Of a stretch of DNA of 64,000 nt, positions 16,689 to 25,313 are shown in pieces (the first letter of the stretch is position 1; every line of letters begins with the position of its first letter). Where the stretch lies: positions 2,156,923-2,220,922 of the forward strand of contig JAMLGZ010000001.1 of assembly GCA_023957385.1 (NCBI GenBank). The letters are read 5' to 3'. The DNA comes from Brumimicrobium sp. Its GTDB lineage: Bacteria > Bacteroidota > Bacteroidia > Flavobacteriales_D > Crocinitomicaceae. A model generated the notes under the pieces. It saw only the letters and a program-made list of their open reading frames with translations. It had not been told where the DNA came from and did no database searches. A program made the position numbers and the translations under genes.

Positions 16689-19525
16689 AGCTTAATGAGT
16701 TTAAAGATGATATTCTGATTTATAAATCGTAAAATATAGATACCTTTTTGGAGATTAGAGATATGGATTTCATAACTATTACTTGGTATTTTCCATGAAT
16801 CTAATACTTTTCCTTCCAAGGACTCTAAGTTTACCAAATCTTCTACAGATGATTCTATTGTAATTTTATTGTCAAATGGGTTAGGATATACTTTAACTAA
16901 GGATTCTTTAGATGAAGAGATTGCATTTTTAGTAATATTTTTATTTGTTAATAACTCTTCGCTATTACTATCTGGAATATTCATACTATTGGAGCAACTT
17001 CCTTTATGTATTACAAACCAAACAACAGGTAAATCATTATTTCCAGCGTAGCTTACTGTTAATTTTGGATGTTCTAATGTAATTCCCCATTTTCCTTTTT
17101 TCTTATTGGTTTTTTGACAATCCGATTTAATATATCCATTTGGATAACTACCAAAAGTTGAATACCATTCAATTTTATAATCTGTTTTTGAGTCTAAGTC
17201 TTCAATTCGCAACCTCTTATTAAATAGTGGCATATTCCATTGTTTAGAGTAGGGATCTTTATGTTTTTTTTCCAAAGGCACATTTTTACAAGGATCGCTC
17301 TCTCCTCCTCTCGTTTTAATATTATATGTATTATTTTTAATATAGCCAACTGCCTTTGTTTTGTTATTTGAGATATAACTTTGTAATTCTATTTCATATT
17401 TTTTACTCTTTGGGACTATACTTGAGCTGTAATGATTCCACTGTCCCCACCCTTGGCTCAGCGTTCCAATCACATCATCGCCGTTCATGTGGTTGAGGGC
17501 ACGGAAGGTTTTTTTCCATAAACTTAGGTACAGATTGTTGATGCTATCGGCATTTTTTCCTCTGCCATCCCAAAATAAGAAACCTGCAATACCTGTAAAG
17601 CCGAGTGTCATTTCATCCACTGGGCGGAGGTTGTAGTTGGAGCAAGGGCTGTATACGTTGTCTATACCTCCTTCGGAGATGATGACAGGAACTCCAGGTA
17701 AATTCTTAAAGGCTCTTAAAATCCTTACTGAGCCAACATCAGTCAGATACATATTATTGCTTTCTGATTTCAATAGAGCATTAGGAACAACATAGTACGG
17801 ATTAAACCCAATCACATCAACATTTTGAATGTAAATACTTGAGTCAAGATGATTTCCTGTTTTTTCTGCTTCAGGTGGCTTTATGTTTATTCCAATCAAT
17901 TGCCTGTTCCAATTTAAAGAATCTTTGATATAGCTTATCATCACCTTTTGATAGTTATATATGGCATCCCTAACTTCGGGATATGCATTTGGAAAATTAT
18001 ATGGAATATTGTCTTCATCGTTTAGATGGCTGTTTAAATGCCACGGTTCACTCAACAGTTCCCATTCGGCTATTTTGGTAGAGTAGCCATAGCGTGCAAT
18101 CAGGTAGCGCGTACGCTGCTTGTGGTAGAGCAAATCCGTCGTATTTGTAAACATCTTGTCGGGCGTTTTACTTCCACCATTCACCCATGGGTCATCGTTG
18201 TAACAATAAAATGGGTAGTTACTGTTAGGTCCTGCATAATCAATATGGGTACCATCCTCATTTTTATGTTCCCATGACCATTGCCACCAAAAATTGCGGT
18301 ACATAAAATGGTCTTGCATCATGAGGTTATATATCATCAGACCGTTATAATCCTCACAAAGATCCAACAATTTATCAATTTCATAAGCATAGTGCAAGCG
18401 TTTGTAGTAATTTCCTTTTTTCTCAAACTCAATAGAATTAGACCAAGGACAAGATACCATCCTAAAATACTTGGGTTTTGCCGGATCACCATACTGGTTG
18501 CCATAGGCAAAATATGTTTCTACTTTTTGTAAATATTCATCCCATTCTTCTAATGTAGCACAATCTTCTGTATGGGGAATAATCTCCCAATGTCTTTCAT
18601 TGCAATTTTCATCACTAGGTGCAGGAAAATTTTGCCCTACAGGAAAAATCATACGTGAACCTAGTTTTAAATTTCTTCTGTTTTCGTGAATATGTACATA
18701 ACCGGGGTCGCCACTTTCCACTACATAAAAATAGAACAAGGGACTCTCGTATTTTAGCACACCTTTAACCTTTATTTGAATCTTGCCATACCATTTTCCA
18801 TTTTGTGGAGGTGCAAAACGAACTCTAAACGGAAACGCAGACATCACTCCATCATTTCCTTTGATTTCATTCCAAGCATTTTCACTTTCATTCTCCACAT
18901 AATCCCTTGTAAAATAACCTTCTACTATTTCATACCAAGGTACATCCAGACAGTTGAAAATAGCTTGAACCTGAATATCCCATGCTAAAAATGGGTTGAG
19001 CGCAGTTGGGTCATAAGGAGCAGTAGGGTCAGTCGTATTTTTTATAAACTTACGTACATCATTCCATAATTCAAACGCTTGGTTTTGTAAATTCCCGATA
19101 CCAAATTCCAATTTTTTATAACGCAAAACATGATTCAAATCGGGGTAATTCATCACCGAAACGCCTGTGAGTTGTCCAATTTCTCCAGGTTGAACATCTA
19201 CAGATCCATTTCCAAAATCTTCTTGTATTAGTAGATGGTTTTTTCCTCCGTTTTCTATACTCTTCAGGTGAGTACCCGATTTTAAATGAATACGCTGATA
19301 TGCTTTCATGGTTTTATTTTGATTAGCAGTCATAGCGCTGGTGTGGTCTCCACCAAGTTCTATACACGAACCATAAATATATGAATTGTTATCCAACTCT
19401 TGTTGACTTGGTTGTAAAGCATAAGCCTCGCAATCAAACACGTTTACCGGAGTGTTTTGAGGGAATACCATATAGACAAAGCTAAGCAAAAAGAAAGTTA
19501 CTGTATAGTGTTGCAAGTTTTTCAT
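16685..19525 (-). CDS. Secreted multidomain glycoside-hydrolase-like protein (clan GH-A type) with T9SS sorting domain
   Basis: 946 aa. Signal peptide about 1-22 (LSFVYMVFPQ). Residues 230-300 form a beta-sandwich resembling the DUF5060-type domains that precede some glycoside hydrolases (FPFRVRFAPPQNGKWYGKIQ). Residues ~340-690 look like a TIM barrel of the GH-A clan: Glu493 in WELLSEPW fits the acid/base and Glu618 in VPVIISEGG fits the nucleophile, with FWDGRG closing the barrel. Then a ~170-residue Cys-containing domain and a C-terminal T9SS sorting domain (VYPNPFDNKITIE ... IFKLIKL). It would be exported by Sec, moved across the outer membrane by T9SS and displayed or released. The substrate cannot be inferred. 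It follows the 19561-20388 gene by 35 bp and is coupled to barrel X1. The exact GH family is unassigned. Confidence 0.72.
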   Translation of the reverse strand: MKNLQHYTVTFFLLSFVYMVFPQNTPVNVFDCEAYALQPSQQELDNNSYIYGSCIELGGDHTSAMTANQNKTMKAYQRIHLKSGTHLKSIENGGKNHLLIQEDFGNGSVDVQPGEIGQLTGVSVMNYPDLNHVLRYKKLEFGIGNLQNQAFELWNDVRKFIKNTTDPTAPYDPTALNPFLAWDIQVQAIFNCLDVPWYEIVEGYFTRDYVENESENAWNEIKGNDGVMSAFPFRVRFAPPQNGKWYGKIQIKVKGVLKYESPLFYFYVVESGDPGYVHIHENRRNLKLGSRMIFPVGQNFPAPSDENCNERHWEIIPHTEDCATLEEWDEYLQKVETYFAYGNQYGDPAKPKYFRMVSCPWSNSIEFEKKGNYYKRLHYAYEIDKLLDLCEDYNGLMIYNLMMQDHFMYRNFWWQWSWEHKNEDGTHIDYAGPNSNYPFYCYNDDPWVNGGSKTPDKMFTNTTDLLYHKQRTRYLIARYGYSTKIAEWELLSEPWHLNSHLNDEDNIPYNFPNAYPEVRDAIYNYQKVMISYIKDSLNWNRQLIGINIKPPEAEKTGNHLDSSIYIQNVDVIGFNPYYVVPNALLKSESNNMYLTDVGSVRILRAFKNLPGVPVIISEGGIDNVYSPCSNYNLRPVDEMTLGFTGIAGFLFWDGRGKNADSINNLYLSLWKKTFRALNHMNGDDVIGTLSQGWGQWNHYSSSIVPKSKKYEIELQSYISNNKTKAVGYIKNNTYNIKTRGGESDPCKNVPLEKKHKDPYSKQWNMPLFNKRLRIEDLDSKTDYKIEWYSTFGSYPNGYIKSDCQKTNKKKGKWGITLEHPKLTVSYAGNNDLPVVWFVIHKGSCSNSMNIPDSNSEELLTNKNITKNAISSSKESLVKVYPNPFDNKITIESSVEDLVNLESLEGKVLDSWKIPSNSYEIHISNLQKGIYILRFINQNIIFKLIKL
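17453..17684 (-). repeat. 232-bp conserved block, copy A (inside the full-length gene)
   Basis: The copy inside the complete hydrolase gene. Similarity to copies B and C stops abruptly at its 5' side (coding sense) right at the IISEGG codons, where the full gene continues upstream with TIM-barrel sequence. Confidence 0.85.
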
Positions 19526-19560
19526 CGCTTTTAATTCTTGTATGTTATAAAGAAGATTCT

Positions 19561-20388
19561 TTAGTTGTTCTTTTTACTTAATTCGCTTATTTCATTCCGT
19601 AATGTTTCTAGCAACTCTTTTAGGTTATCCTGTTCCTCTTTGAGAACATTCATTTCTTTTTGCTGGGCAATGATATAAAGAGTTAATTCCTCTACTTTTT
19701 CAGTTAATAATTTATTCATTTCTCCCAAAGGGAGTCCATTAGTTTCAATATTTACTGCACTGGGAAATCCAGGAAGGCGCTTATTTAGTTGTATATATTC
19801 TTCTACTTTATTCAGAGATGGGAGCTTATAATCTGGGTGAAACACATAGTCCGGCCAAGAGGCTAAATCTACAATTACTTCTCGGGTATATGTTGTGTTA
19901 TTTTGGCTATTTACTTTTAGTATGGAATTTCCAGCTTGATTTTTTAACTCTAGCGTTCCATTAGGAAATACAGTTAATATAGGCAAACCTCCCTGCGTAT
20001 AGGAATTGAGCATAAATTTTCCTGAATAATCGACAGAAAGTAAAGAATTCTCATTATTATTCTGTAATCTGCTAATATTTAAAGCAAAATTTTCAGATAA
20101 TGTAGGATATCCTTTTATATCTAGCTTGGCTTTTGGCTGTTGCGTTCCTATCCCTACTCTCCCCTTACATTGAGATTCATCTAAATATACAATTGGTATA
20201 TCCGAGTATTTGATGGATTTCCAAGAAGTGTTTGGACACGTTGTTGTTTTGATAGGTATTGAAGGGATTCCTATTTGGGCTTTTACATTATTGGTTAATA
20301 GTAAAAATGGGGATGCTAGTAAGATATACTTTAACTGATGATAAGCCCTCCATCCCCGAAAAGGGCGTAGTACATGATTCATTCTCAT
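19561..20388 (-). CDS. Exported fibre-like protein with C-terminal coiled coil
   Basis: 275 aa. A basic N terminus precedes a signal peptide (YILLASPFLLLTNNVKAQ, about 21-38); the ATG at 20388 or 20382 could serve. The mature part begins with GRVGIGTQQPKAKLDIKG, a phrase common in Bacteroidota tail-fibre or adhesin-like proteins, then beta-rich repeats (GTLELKNQAGNSILKVN). A conserved region follows, DYVFHPDYKLPSLNKVEEYI, and a heptad-like coiled coil at about 222-272. There is no T9SS tail. Proteins of this layout probably trimerise, and the C-terminal part may act as an assembly chaperone, known from related phage-type proteins; this is inference here. First gene of the hydrolase/barrel operon. 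Confidence 0.62.
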   Translation of the reverse strand: MRMNHVLRPFRGWRAYHQLKYILLASPFLLLTNNVKAQIGIPSIPIKTTTCPNTSWKSIKYSDIPIVYLDESQCKGRVGIGTQQPKAKLDIKGYPTLSENFALNISRLQNNNENSLLSVDYSGKFMLNSYTQGGLPILTVFPNGTLELKNQAGNSILKVNSQNNTTYTREVIVDLASWPDYVFHPDYKLPSLNKVEEYIQLNKRLPGFPSAVNIETNGLPLGEMNKLLTEKVEELTLYIIAQQKEMNVLKEEQDNLKELLETLRNEISELSKKNN

Positions 20389-20546
20389 AGTGTGTTATTT
20401 TATAGTGCTACTGCAATTTAAATGCATTCTTTGGGATTACCAAATAAATAGAGCGTTTTTTTAGTTTTTTGGTTTACTTATTCTACATGTGCAACTAGTA
20501 ATTAAAATAAAATTATAAATTTGATTATTCTTAAGCTATTTAAAAA

Positions 20547-21116
20547 ATGAAAAATCTAATCCTTTACCTCATTTTATCTCTATTTATCTGGACAAGTTGC
20601 ACTCAATCCAAGAAAGAAATAGATATTCCCAATTACCCTTTTTTACAAGCAGACTCGCTGATGCATTTTAAGGTAGGAGATCGTTTTATTATTGGAGATC
20701 GATACAACAGCTGTTGTATGTCTGCTTGGATACAACAAGATACTGTAAACGATTATGTAATCTCTCCATTATTTAAATATATTGAAACGATAAAAGATAT
20801 AGCCGATTCAGATTGTGATGGATGTTCGGATTATTATTATAGCATATATGAATGTACACAACCAGGTATAGATACTTTACACTATTTAGAATTAGCGATG
20901 AGCGACTTAGTAAATGTCTCTGAGGCTATTAAATTCAATAACGGAACATTAGATATGACACAATTTATCATCTTACATCGTGGTGACTTTGATGAAGCCT
21001 TTATGGAAGAATATACTTTTATAGATTCTTTGGGAAATAAAGATGAAAGGAAATTAGTTTTTTCTCAGGAGGCTATGAATTATAAGATAAACTATTTAAT
21101 TTCTGTATCTAAGTAG
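20547..21116 (+). CDS. Predicted lipoprotein of unknown function
   Basis: 189 aa with a clear lipoprotein signal: hydrophobic core then WTSC, Cys18. The mature protein is acidic and unusually Cys-rich (pairs in RYNSCCMSAW and DSDCDGCSDYYY), suggesting disulfides or metal binding in the periplasm or at the cell surface. I recognise no family. A promoter-like TAAATTTG lies at 20516-20523, but a matching -33 is weak. It converges on the ABC operon with 2 bp between the stops and no visible hairpin. Confidence 0.65.
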   Translation: MKNLILYLILSLFIWTSCTQSKKEIDIPNYPFLQADSLMHFKVGDRFIIGDRYNSCCMSAWIQQDTVNDYVISPLFKYIETIKDIADSDCDGCSDYYYSIYECTQPGIDTLHYLELAMSDLVNVSEAIKFNNGTLDMTQFIILHRGDFDEAFMEEYTFIDSLGNKDERKLVFSQEAMNYKINYLISVSK

Positions 21117-21118
21117 AT

Positions 21119-21841
21119 TCATGAGAATATTTTCGAAATTATCTCTTCTTTTTGGAAAGGAGCTGTAAACTCTACCAATTGCCTATTGTTTTTATCAATT
21201 GCAATAATCTTCGTACAATATTCAAAACACAATTCTAGATCATGAGAAGAAATAAATACTAATTTCTCATTGTGTAGAGCCACATTTTGTAGTATCCCCA
21301 TCACTTTTCGCTTGTTGTTATAATCCAAAAAGGCTGTAGGCTCATCTAAAACCATTACCTCACTTTCCTGTGCTAACGCCTTCCCTATCATAGCGATTTG
21401 ACGTTCGCCATCACTTAAAAAAATGGTGTCTTTTTCTTGTAATTCCATTAAGTCTAGTGAATTTAATACCTCATCTATTACCCTCTTATCCTCTTCACTC
21501 AATCGATTCAAAATATTTGTATAAGGCGCTCGCCCCATACTAATCAATTCATAAACTGACAAATGGTTAACACCAAAAAATTTAGAAGGCACATAACTCA
21601 ATGTTTTTACTTTTTCCTCTTGGGTAAGTTGAAACAAACTCTTATTATGCACACAAATTTCACCTTCTATAGGAGTTATAAAACCCATCAAATGATCAAA
21701 GAGCGTAGTTTTTCCAGAACCATTAGGTCCAATTAAACCCACTAATTCTCCCTTTAAGAACTCCAAATTTCTTGCTTCAAACAACAATTTAGGTTCTTGT
21801 TTTCCTTGAAATCCGATATGTAAATTTTGAAAATGAAGCAT
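21119..21841 (-). CDS. btuD: ABC transporter ATP-binding protein, FecE/BtuD type (probable cobalamin importer)
   Basis: 240 aa. Walker A GPNGSGKTT at residues 38-46, signature LSDGERQ, Walker B VMVLDEPTAFLD, and switch His in ISSHD. The family powers uptake of iron-siderophore, heme or cobalamin across the inner membrane. It is the last gene of a three-gene operon, its start overlapping the permease stop by 1 nt. Assignment to B12 rests on the nearby riboswitch-controlled BtuB/BtuG-like operon; iron-siderophore or heme transport is the main alternative. Confidence 0.8.
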   Translation of the reverse strand: MLHFQNLHIGFQGKQEPKLLFEARNLEFLKGELVGLIGPNGSGKTTLFDHLMGFITPIEGEICVHNKSLFQLTQEEKVKTLSYVPSKFFGVNHLSVYELISMGRAPYTNILNRLSEEDKRVIDEVLNSLDLMELQEKDTIFLSDGERQIAMIGKALAQESEVMVLDEPTAFLDYNNKRKVMGILQNVALHNEKLVFISSHDLELCFEYCTKIIAIDKNNRQLVEFTAPFQKEEIISKIFS

Positions 21842-22875
21842 CAGAATTTTTTAAGAATAATCCATACAACTACTGGAGCTCCAATTAACGCAGTAAGTGC
21901 ATTTAAAGGAATCTTAATGGTATCCATTAAAAGTTGCATTAAAATATCACAAAATACTATCAAGACAGCTCCCATTAAGGCACTTCCCAATATCAACTGA
22001 AAATGATTCGTGGTTTTATATACAAATTTCACCATATTTGGAATAATTAATCCTACAAACGCAATAGGTCCACAATATGCCGTAATTACACCTGATAGAA
22101 TGGAAGTAATCAAAACTACTACAAAGCGAATTTGCTTTGTGTTTACACCCAAAATTGAAGCATTTTTATCTCCTAAAACTAATAAGTTTAGCGGTTTTGC
22201 TATAAGTAAACTAAGTAAGAATCCCATTAGAACTACTACAAAAAGACCTGGCAATTGGCTATAGCTTATTGATTGTAAAGAGCCAAAACTCCATAACATA
22301 AAAGTTTTTAAGTCATTTGGGTCAGCATAAGATTGTATCACACTTACAATAGCACCAATAAAACTTCCCAACATTATTCCAACCAGCAAGAGCGAAATTT
22401 TATTTTTTAAATAAAGTGAGCTAGCTAATACTAAGAGTCCTACTAAGAAAGCCCCTACCATAGCAGCTGTAACTAAACTAAAAGAAGTGCTTATTACATG
22501 GAAAGAAAACATCGTTGAAATCGCAACAAATAAAGAAGCTCCTGAGTTTATACCCAATACATAAGGTCCAGCTAAAGGATTCTGGAAAAGTGTTTGCAAA
22601 AGTAAACCTGATACAGACAAAGCAATTCCTACCATTACTCCCGTAATCACACGGGGAAATCGAAAAATACGTACCATGATTTCACTTTGAGAATTTGTAT
22701 CATGTGCAAATAAGGCTTTCCAGATATCGGCAAATGAGATGGAGAAACTCCCCAAAGTCAAATCATACATTACTAACAATATGAGTAATATCAATAAAAT
22801 GAGAGACCATTTCCAATATGTTTGTTGCTTACTTTGCACAAATTTATTCTTCATTTTGTGCATCAAAGATACCAT
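21841..22875 (-). CDS. btuC: ABC transporter permease, FecCD/BtuC family
   Basis: 344 aa with about ten hydrophobic helices. Family motifs seen: ALSVSGLLLQTLFQNPLAGP, the conserved helix GINSGASLF, and GPIAFVGLIIPN in the loop that contacts the ATPase. The residues before the first helix are basic; the ATG at 22875 was kept although MKNK (about 22857) could also start. It forms the membrane channel of the importer with the ATPase at 21119. The binding-protein gene ends 33 bp upstream on the same strand. Confidence 0.85.
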   Translation of the reverse strand: MVSLMHKMKNKFVQSKQQTYWKWSLILLILLILLVMYDLTLGSFSISFADIWKALFAHDTNSQSEIMVRIFRFPRVITGVMVGIALSVSGLLLQTLFQNPLAGPYVLGINSGASLFVAISTMFSFHVISTSFSLVTAAMVGAFLVGLLVLASSLYLKNKISLLLVGIMLGSFIGAIVSVIQSYADPNDLKTFMLWSFGSLQSISYSQLPGLFVVVLMGFLLSLLIAKPLNLLVLGDKNASILGVNTKQIRFVVVLITSILSGVITAYCGPIAFVGLIIPNMVKFVYKTTNHFQLILGSALMGAVLIVFCDILMQLLMDTIKIPLNALTALIGAPVVVWIILKKF

Positions 22876-22908
22876 ATTGACTCTTATGATAAGGATTAAG
22901 ATAAGAAA

Positions 22909-24012
22909 TTATTCCAATATCAGTTTAGAATAATATTTCATTTCTGTGTCTTCAAATACTTCTGGATGGAAAATCTTAGCAATATCTTCCAATACGATAT
23001 GTGGCTCAATAGCTGAATTTTCAAAGAAACAATTCATATTACCCATATAGGAATATAAATTTCCTAGTTTTACCGATCTAAGCAAAGCGAATTTAGAATT
23101 TTGTGCCAATAACTCTTTGCGAGAAGTGGCTGCCATATTAATCCAATTTTCTACGTCTTTATTATCATTAATAACTTCTTCTAAAGATAATTCTAAACTA
23201 CCTGTTCCAGTAGATTCTTTATACACATAGTTCACATTGGCATCTGCTAGTAATTGAGCATTATAACTTCTCCCCGTTGGCGCATTAAAGATATCTCCCC
23301 AATAAGTCCCTGACAAAGCTTGAGGGTATATGGATAGTTGCTGAAGCTTATTTGCTAAATTTTCATATTTTATTCTAATATCTTCAAAAATTGCATTTGC
23401 CTCCTGTTCTTTATGAAAGAGAATGCCATAAATTTTAATCCATTCTGCTCTACCTAAAGGATGGTTTTCTTTCCATTCATACATTAAGAAAGTTTTTAAA
23501 CCTATTTGCTTAAACTTATTAAAAATAGGCGTATTCATATCATAACCCGAATAAAAGATAAGGTCTGGTTGAACAGCTGCATAAGACTCTGCATTTGCGC
23601 GAAAAATATCACCAACGGCTTTTATTCTTGACTTATCAAATGATTCGCACACATACTCCCATTCTGGAATTCCTACTAATTTATCAAGAACCCCTAATGC
23701 TCTCATCATTCCAATATGTGTAGCTGAACCAGCAATAATTCGTTTAGAATTACTTGATATATCCTCATTTAGTCCGTCTTTCGTTATCCTATATTCTTTT
23801 AATATTTCAAGATTATCTGGGTTTTTAACTTGAATCAAAGTATAATTTTCATATTTTATGACTAAAAAACATTGTGCATATATATTCTGAAGCGTATCTC
23901 CCCTCTCATTTACATTAGAAAGAGACACGTTTTTTTGATTTCCTTGGCAAGAAATCAAGGAAATAAGAAGTATGCAAAAAACTATACAAACACAATTTCT
24001 ACTACTCATCAT
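22909..24012 (-). CDS. btuF: Periplasmic cobalamin/iron-chelate binding lipoprotein (BtuF-like)
   Basis: 367 aa. Lipobox LISC with Cys22; the protein is membrane-tethered in the periplasm. Two-lobe periplasmic-binding fold: lobe 1 contains RIIAGSATHIGMMRALGVLDKLVG and the AAVQPDLIFYSG phrase, both hallmarks of class III (BtuF/FhuD) binding proteins; lobe 2 contains SGTYWGDIFNAPTGRSYNAQ. It delivers substrate to the FecCD-type permease encoded next. First gene of the operon; no riboswitch is visible in its 130-bp upstream region, which it shares with a divergent gene. Ligand B12 is inferred from context. Confidence 0.78.
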   Translation of the reverse strand: MMSSRNCVCIVFCILLISLISCQGNQKNVSLSNVNERGDTLQNIYAQCFLVIKYENYTLIQVKNPDNLEILKEYRITKDGLNEDISSNSKRIIAGSATHIGMMRALGVLDKLVGIPEWEYVCESFDKSRIKAVGDIFRANAESYAAVQPDLIFYSGYDMNTPIFNKFKQIGLKTFLMYEWKENHPLGRAEWIKIYGILFHKEQEANAIFEDIRIKYENLANKLQQLSIYPQALSGTYWGDIFNAPTGRSYNAQLLADANVNYVYKESTGTGSLELSLEEVINDNKDVENWINMAATSRKELLAQNSKFALLRSVKLGNLYSYMGNMNCFFENSAIEPHIVLEDIAKIFHPEVFEDTEMKYYSKLILE

Positions 24013-24146
24013 TCGAAAGATTGAAATGACAATGATAAGAAGATTATAAAGAAATATGTATTTTTCATTAACCTAATTACTTTTTTTGCGTATAAACCTA
24101 AGTTATTATGAGAAATTTATACATTAGCAAAATAAAACTATATTAC

Positions 24147-24869
24147 ATGAAAAAGATTTTACTAAAAACTGTAGCTATATCCCTAGCTCTTTTTACTTAT
24201 GCACAAACTACTTTAGCACAACAAACAATTGTTGAATTTGATGGCGCCAATAACGAATTTGTTATTACAGATTGGACAGTAACAGGACCCGGTTTTCCGC
24301 TCCCTGATAAAATTTCAATTACAGCTAACGAATCTGGAACGCTAGCCATTAACAACAATAACACCTATAAAAACATAACCGTAAAAGTGTTATTTAAAAA
24401 GCAAAATCAAGCACCAGCTAGCTCTATCATGTGTAATTATGAAATTAAAGATAATAATGGCGTTGCTAAAACGAAAACAGGTCTAATTTCGGACAATACT
24501 AGCGCAACAGAAAACGTGCTTATTTACAACTTTAATAATTCAGATGAATTTAAAATTAAAAGTTTTAGACTTTATAATCCGGATAAAGCTGCAACAATTG
24601 TTTATATCAAAATTTCAGGTACTTTAGCGACACTTGATGTAGAGGATAACTACCTTGATTTTAAAGTAATAGCACAACCGGAGTTTTTAACCATTTCTAG
24701 TGAAAAGGAGGCTACACTTTCTATTTTTACTATTACTGGTCAATCTTTAGGAAATTATATCATTCATACAGGAGATAATACCATTATGAACAATGCTAAA
24801 GGCGTTCTTTTATTAGTATTAACTGATGAGAAGAATGCAGTTATTGGTCGTAAAAAGATTATGAAATAA
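24147..24869 (+). CDS. Small secreted protein with a C-terminal sorting-like domain, unknown function
   Basis: 240 aa from the ATG at 24147 (an upstream in-frame ATG at 24108 would put 13 extra residues before the signal peptide MKKILLKTVAISLALFTYAQ). The middle is a beta-rich domain with QTIVEFDGANNEFVITDWTV and the C-terminal ~75 residues (LDVEDNYLDFKVIAQPEFLT ... VIGRKKIMK) resemble a short T9SS-type sorting domain. I do not recognise the N-terminal family. It lies divergent to the btuFCD operon and just before the B12 riboswitch, from which it is separated by a strong terminator. A link to B12 uptake is possible only by neighbourhood. Confidence 0.6.
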   Translation: MKKILLKTVAISLALFTYAQTTLAQQTIVEFDGANNEFVITDWTVTGPGFPLPDKISITANESGTLAINNNNTYKNITVKVLFKKQNQAPASSIMCNYEIKDNNGVAKTKTGLISDNTSATENVLIYNFNNSDEFKIKSFRLYNPDKAATIVYIKISGTLATLDVEDNYLDFKVIAQPEFLTISSEKEATLSIFTITGQSLGNYIIHTGDNTIMNNAKGVLLLVLTDEKNAVIGRKKIMK

Positions 24870-24889
24870 TTCAAATCTTAAACTAGTTT

Positions 24890-24922
24890 AAAAGCTGTTG
24901 TTTTGAACAACAGCTTTTTTTA
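24890..24922 (+). terminator. Strong intrinsic terminator before the riboswitch
   Basis: A 13-bp perfect stem (24890-24902 with 24906-24918, core GCTGTTGTT) has a 3-nt loop and runs into seven T. It isolates the preceding gene from the B12 operon. Confidence 0.88.
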
Positions 24923-24984
24923 TTGGATTTATTAGTAAACTTCTCAGTTTGTAACTTTTGATATATAATTATTCTCTCCCTTAT

Positions 24985-25015
24985 CTTGCTTTAACCAAAA
25001 TCATCTTTATCTTTG
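24985..25015 (+). promoter_or_regulatory. Promoter of the riboswitch-controlled B12 operon
   Basis: CTTG (24985-24988) is followed after 19 nt by TATCTTTG (25008-25015), an exact TAnnTTTG. Transcription would begin just before the riboswitch. Confidence 0.65.
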
Positions 25016-25027
25016 TTCTAACATTTT

Positions 25028-25190
25028 AGATGTGTGTATGAAAATACCCACTAGGAATCTTGTGTAAGTCAAGAACTGTATCTGCAGCTGTAAGCTCTAC
25101 ATGTCCTCTCTACAAAGTCACTGAGTGAACCCAAAACACTCGGGAAGGCAGAAAGGATAAGAAGCAAGTCAGAAGACTGATCTAAAATGG
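25028..25190 (+). promoter_or_regulatory. Cobalamin (B12) riboswitch
   Basis: The conserved boxes of the class occur in order and at proper spacing: GGAATC then GTGTAAGTC (25054-25070), GCTGTAAGC (25087-25095), GTCACTG (25117-25123), CGGGAAGGC (25141-25149) and GTCAGAAGAC (25168-25177). The core follows the classical consensus with small changes (GTCACTG for GCCACTG). Downstream, 25200-25215 can form a small GACTT/AAGTC hairpin and 25226-25242 another, a possible expression platform. I see no strong T-tailed terminator, so control of translation of the 25314 gene is more likely. Adenosyl- or related cobalamin binding should repress the operon. Confidence 0.88.
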
Positions 25191-25313
25191 AGTTAAGGAG
25201 ACTTCAGATAAAAGTCGAACTTAAAACACTGTTATACAGTTGTCATAGTTCCATGTAGAGTATAAAAACTCAATTTGATGTCTTCATTTGTTTAATTTTT
25301 TAAAACTTAATAA

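Noticed and set aside
13087..17684. The repeated blocks as CRISPR or insertion-sequence ends
   Set aside because: They are coding, 232 bp long, about 2 kb apart, lack spacers and terminal inverted repeats, and no transposase or cas gene is present.
22857..24146. A second B12 riboswitch upstream of the btuFCD-like operon
   Set aside because: I looked for the CACTG and GGGAAGGC boxes on the minus strand in the 130-bp gap and found none.
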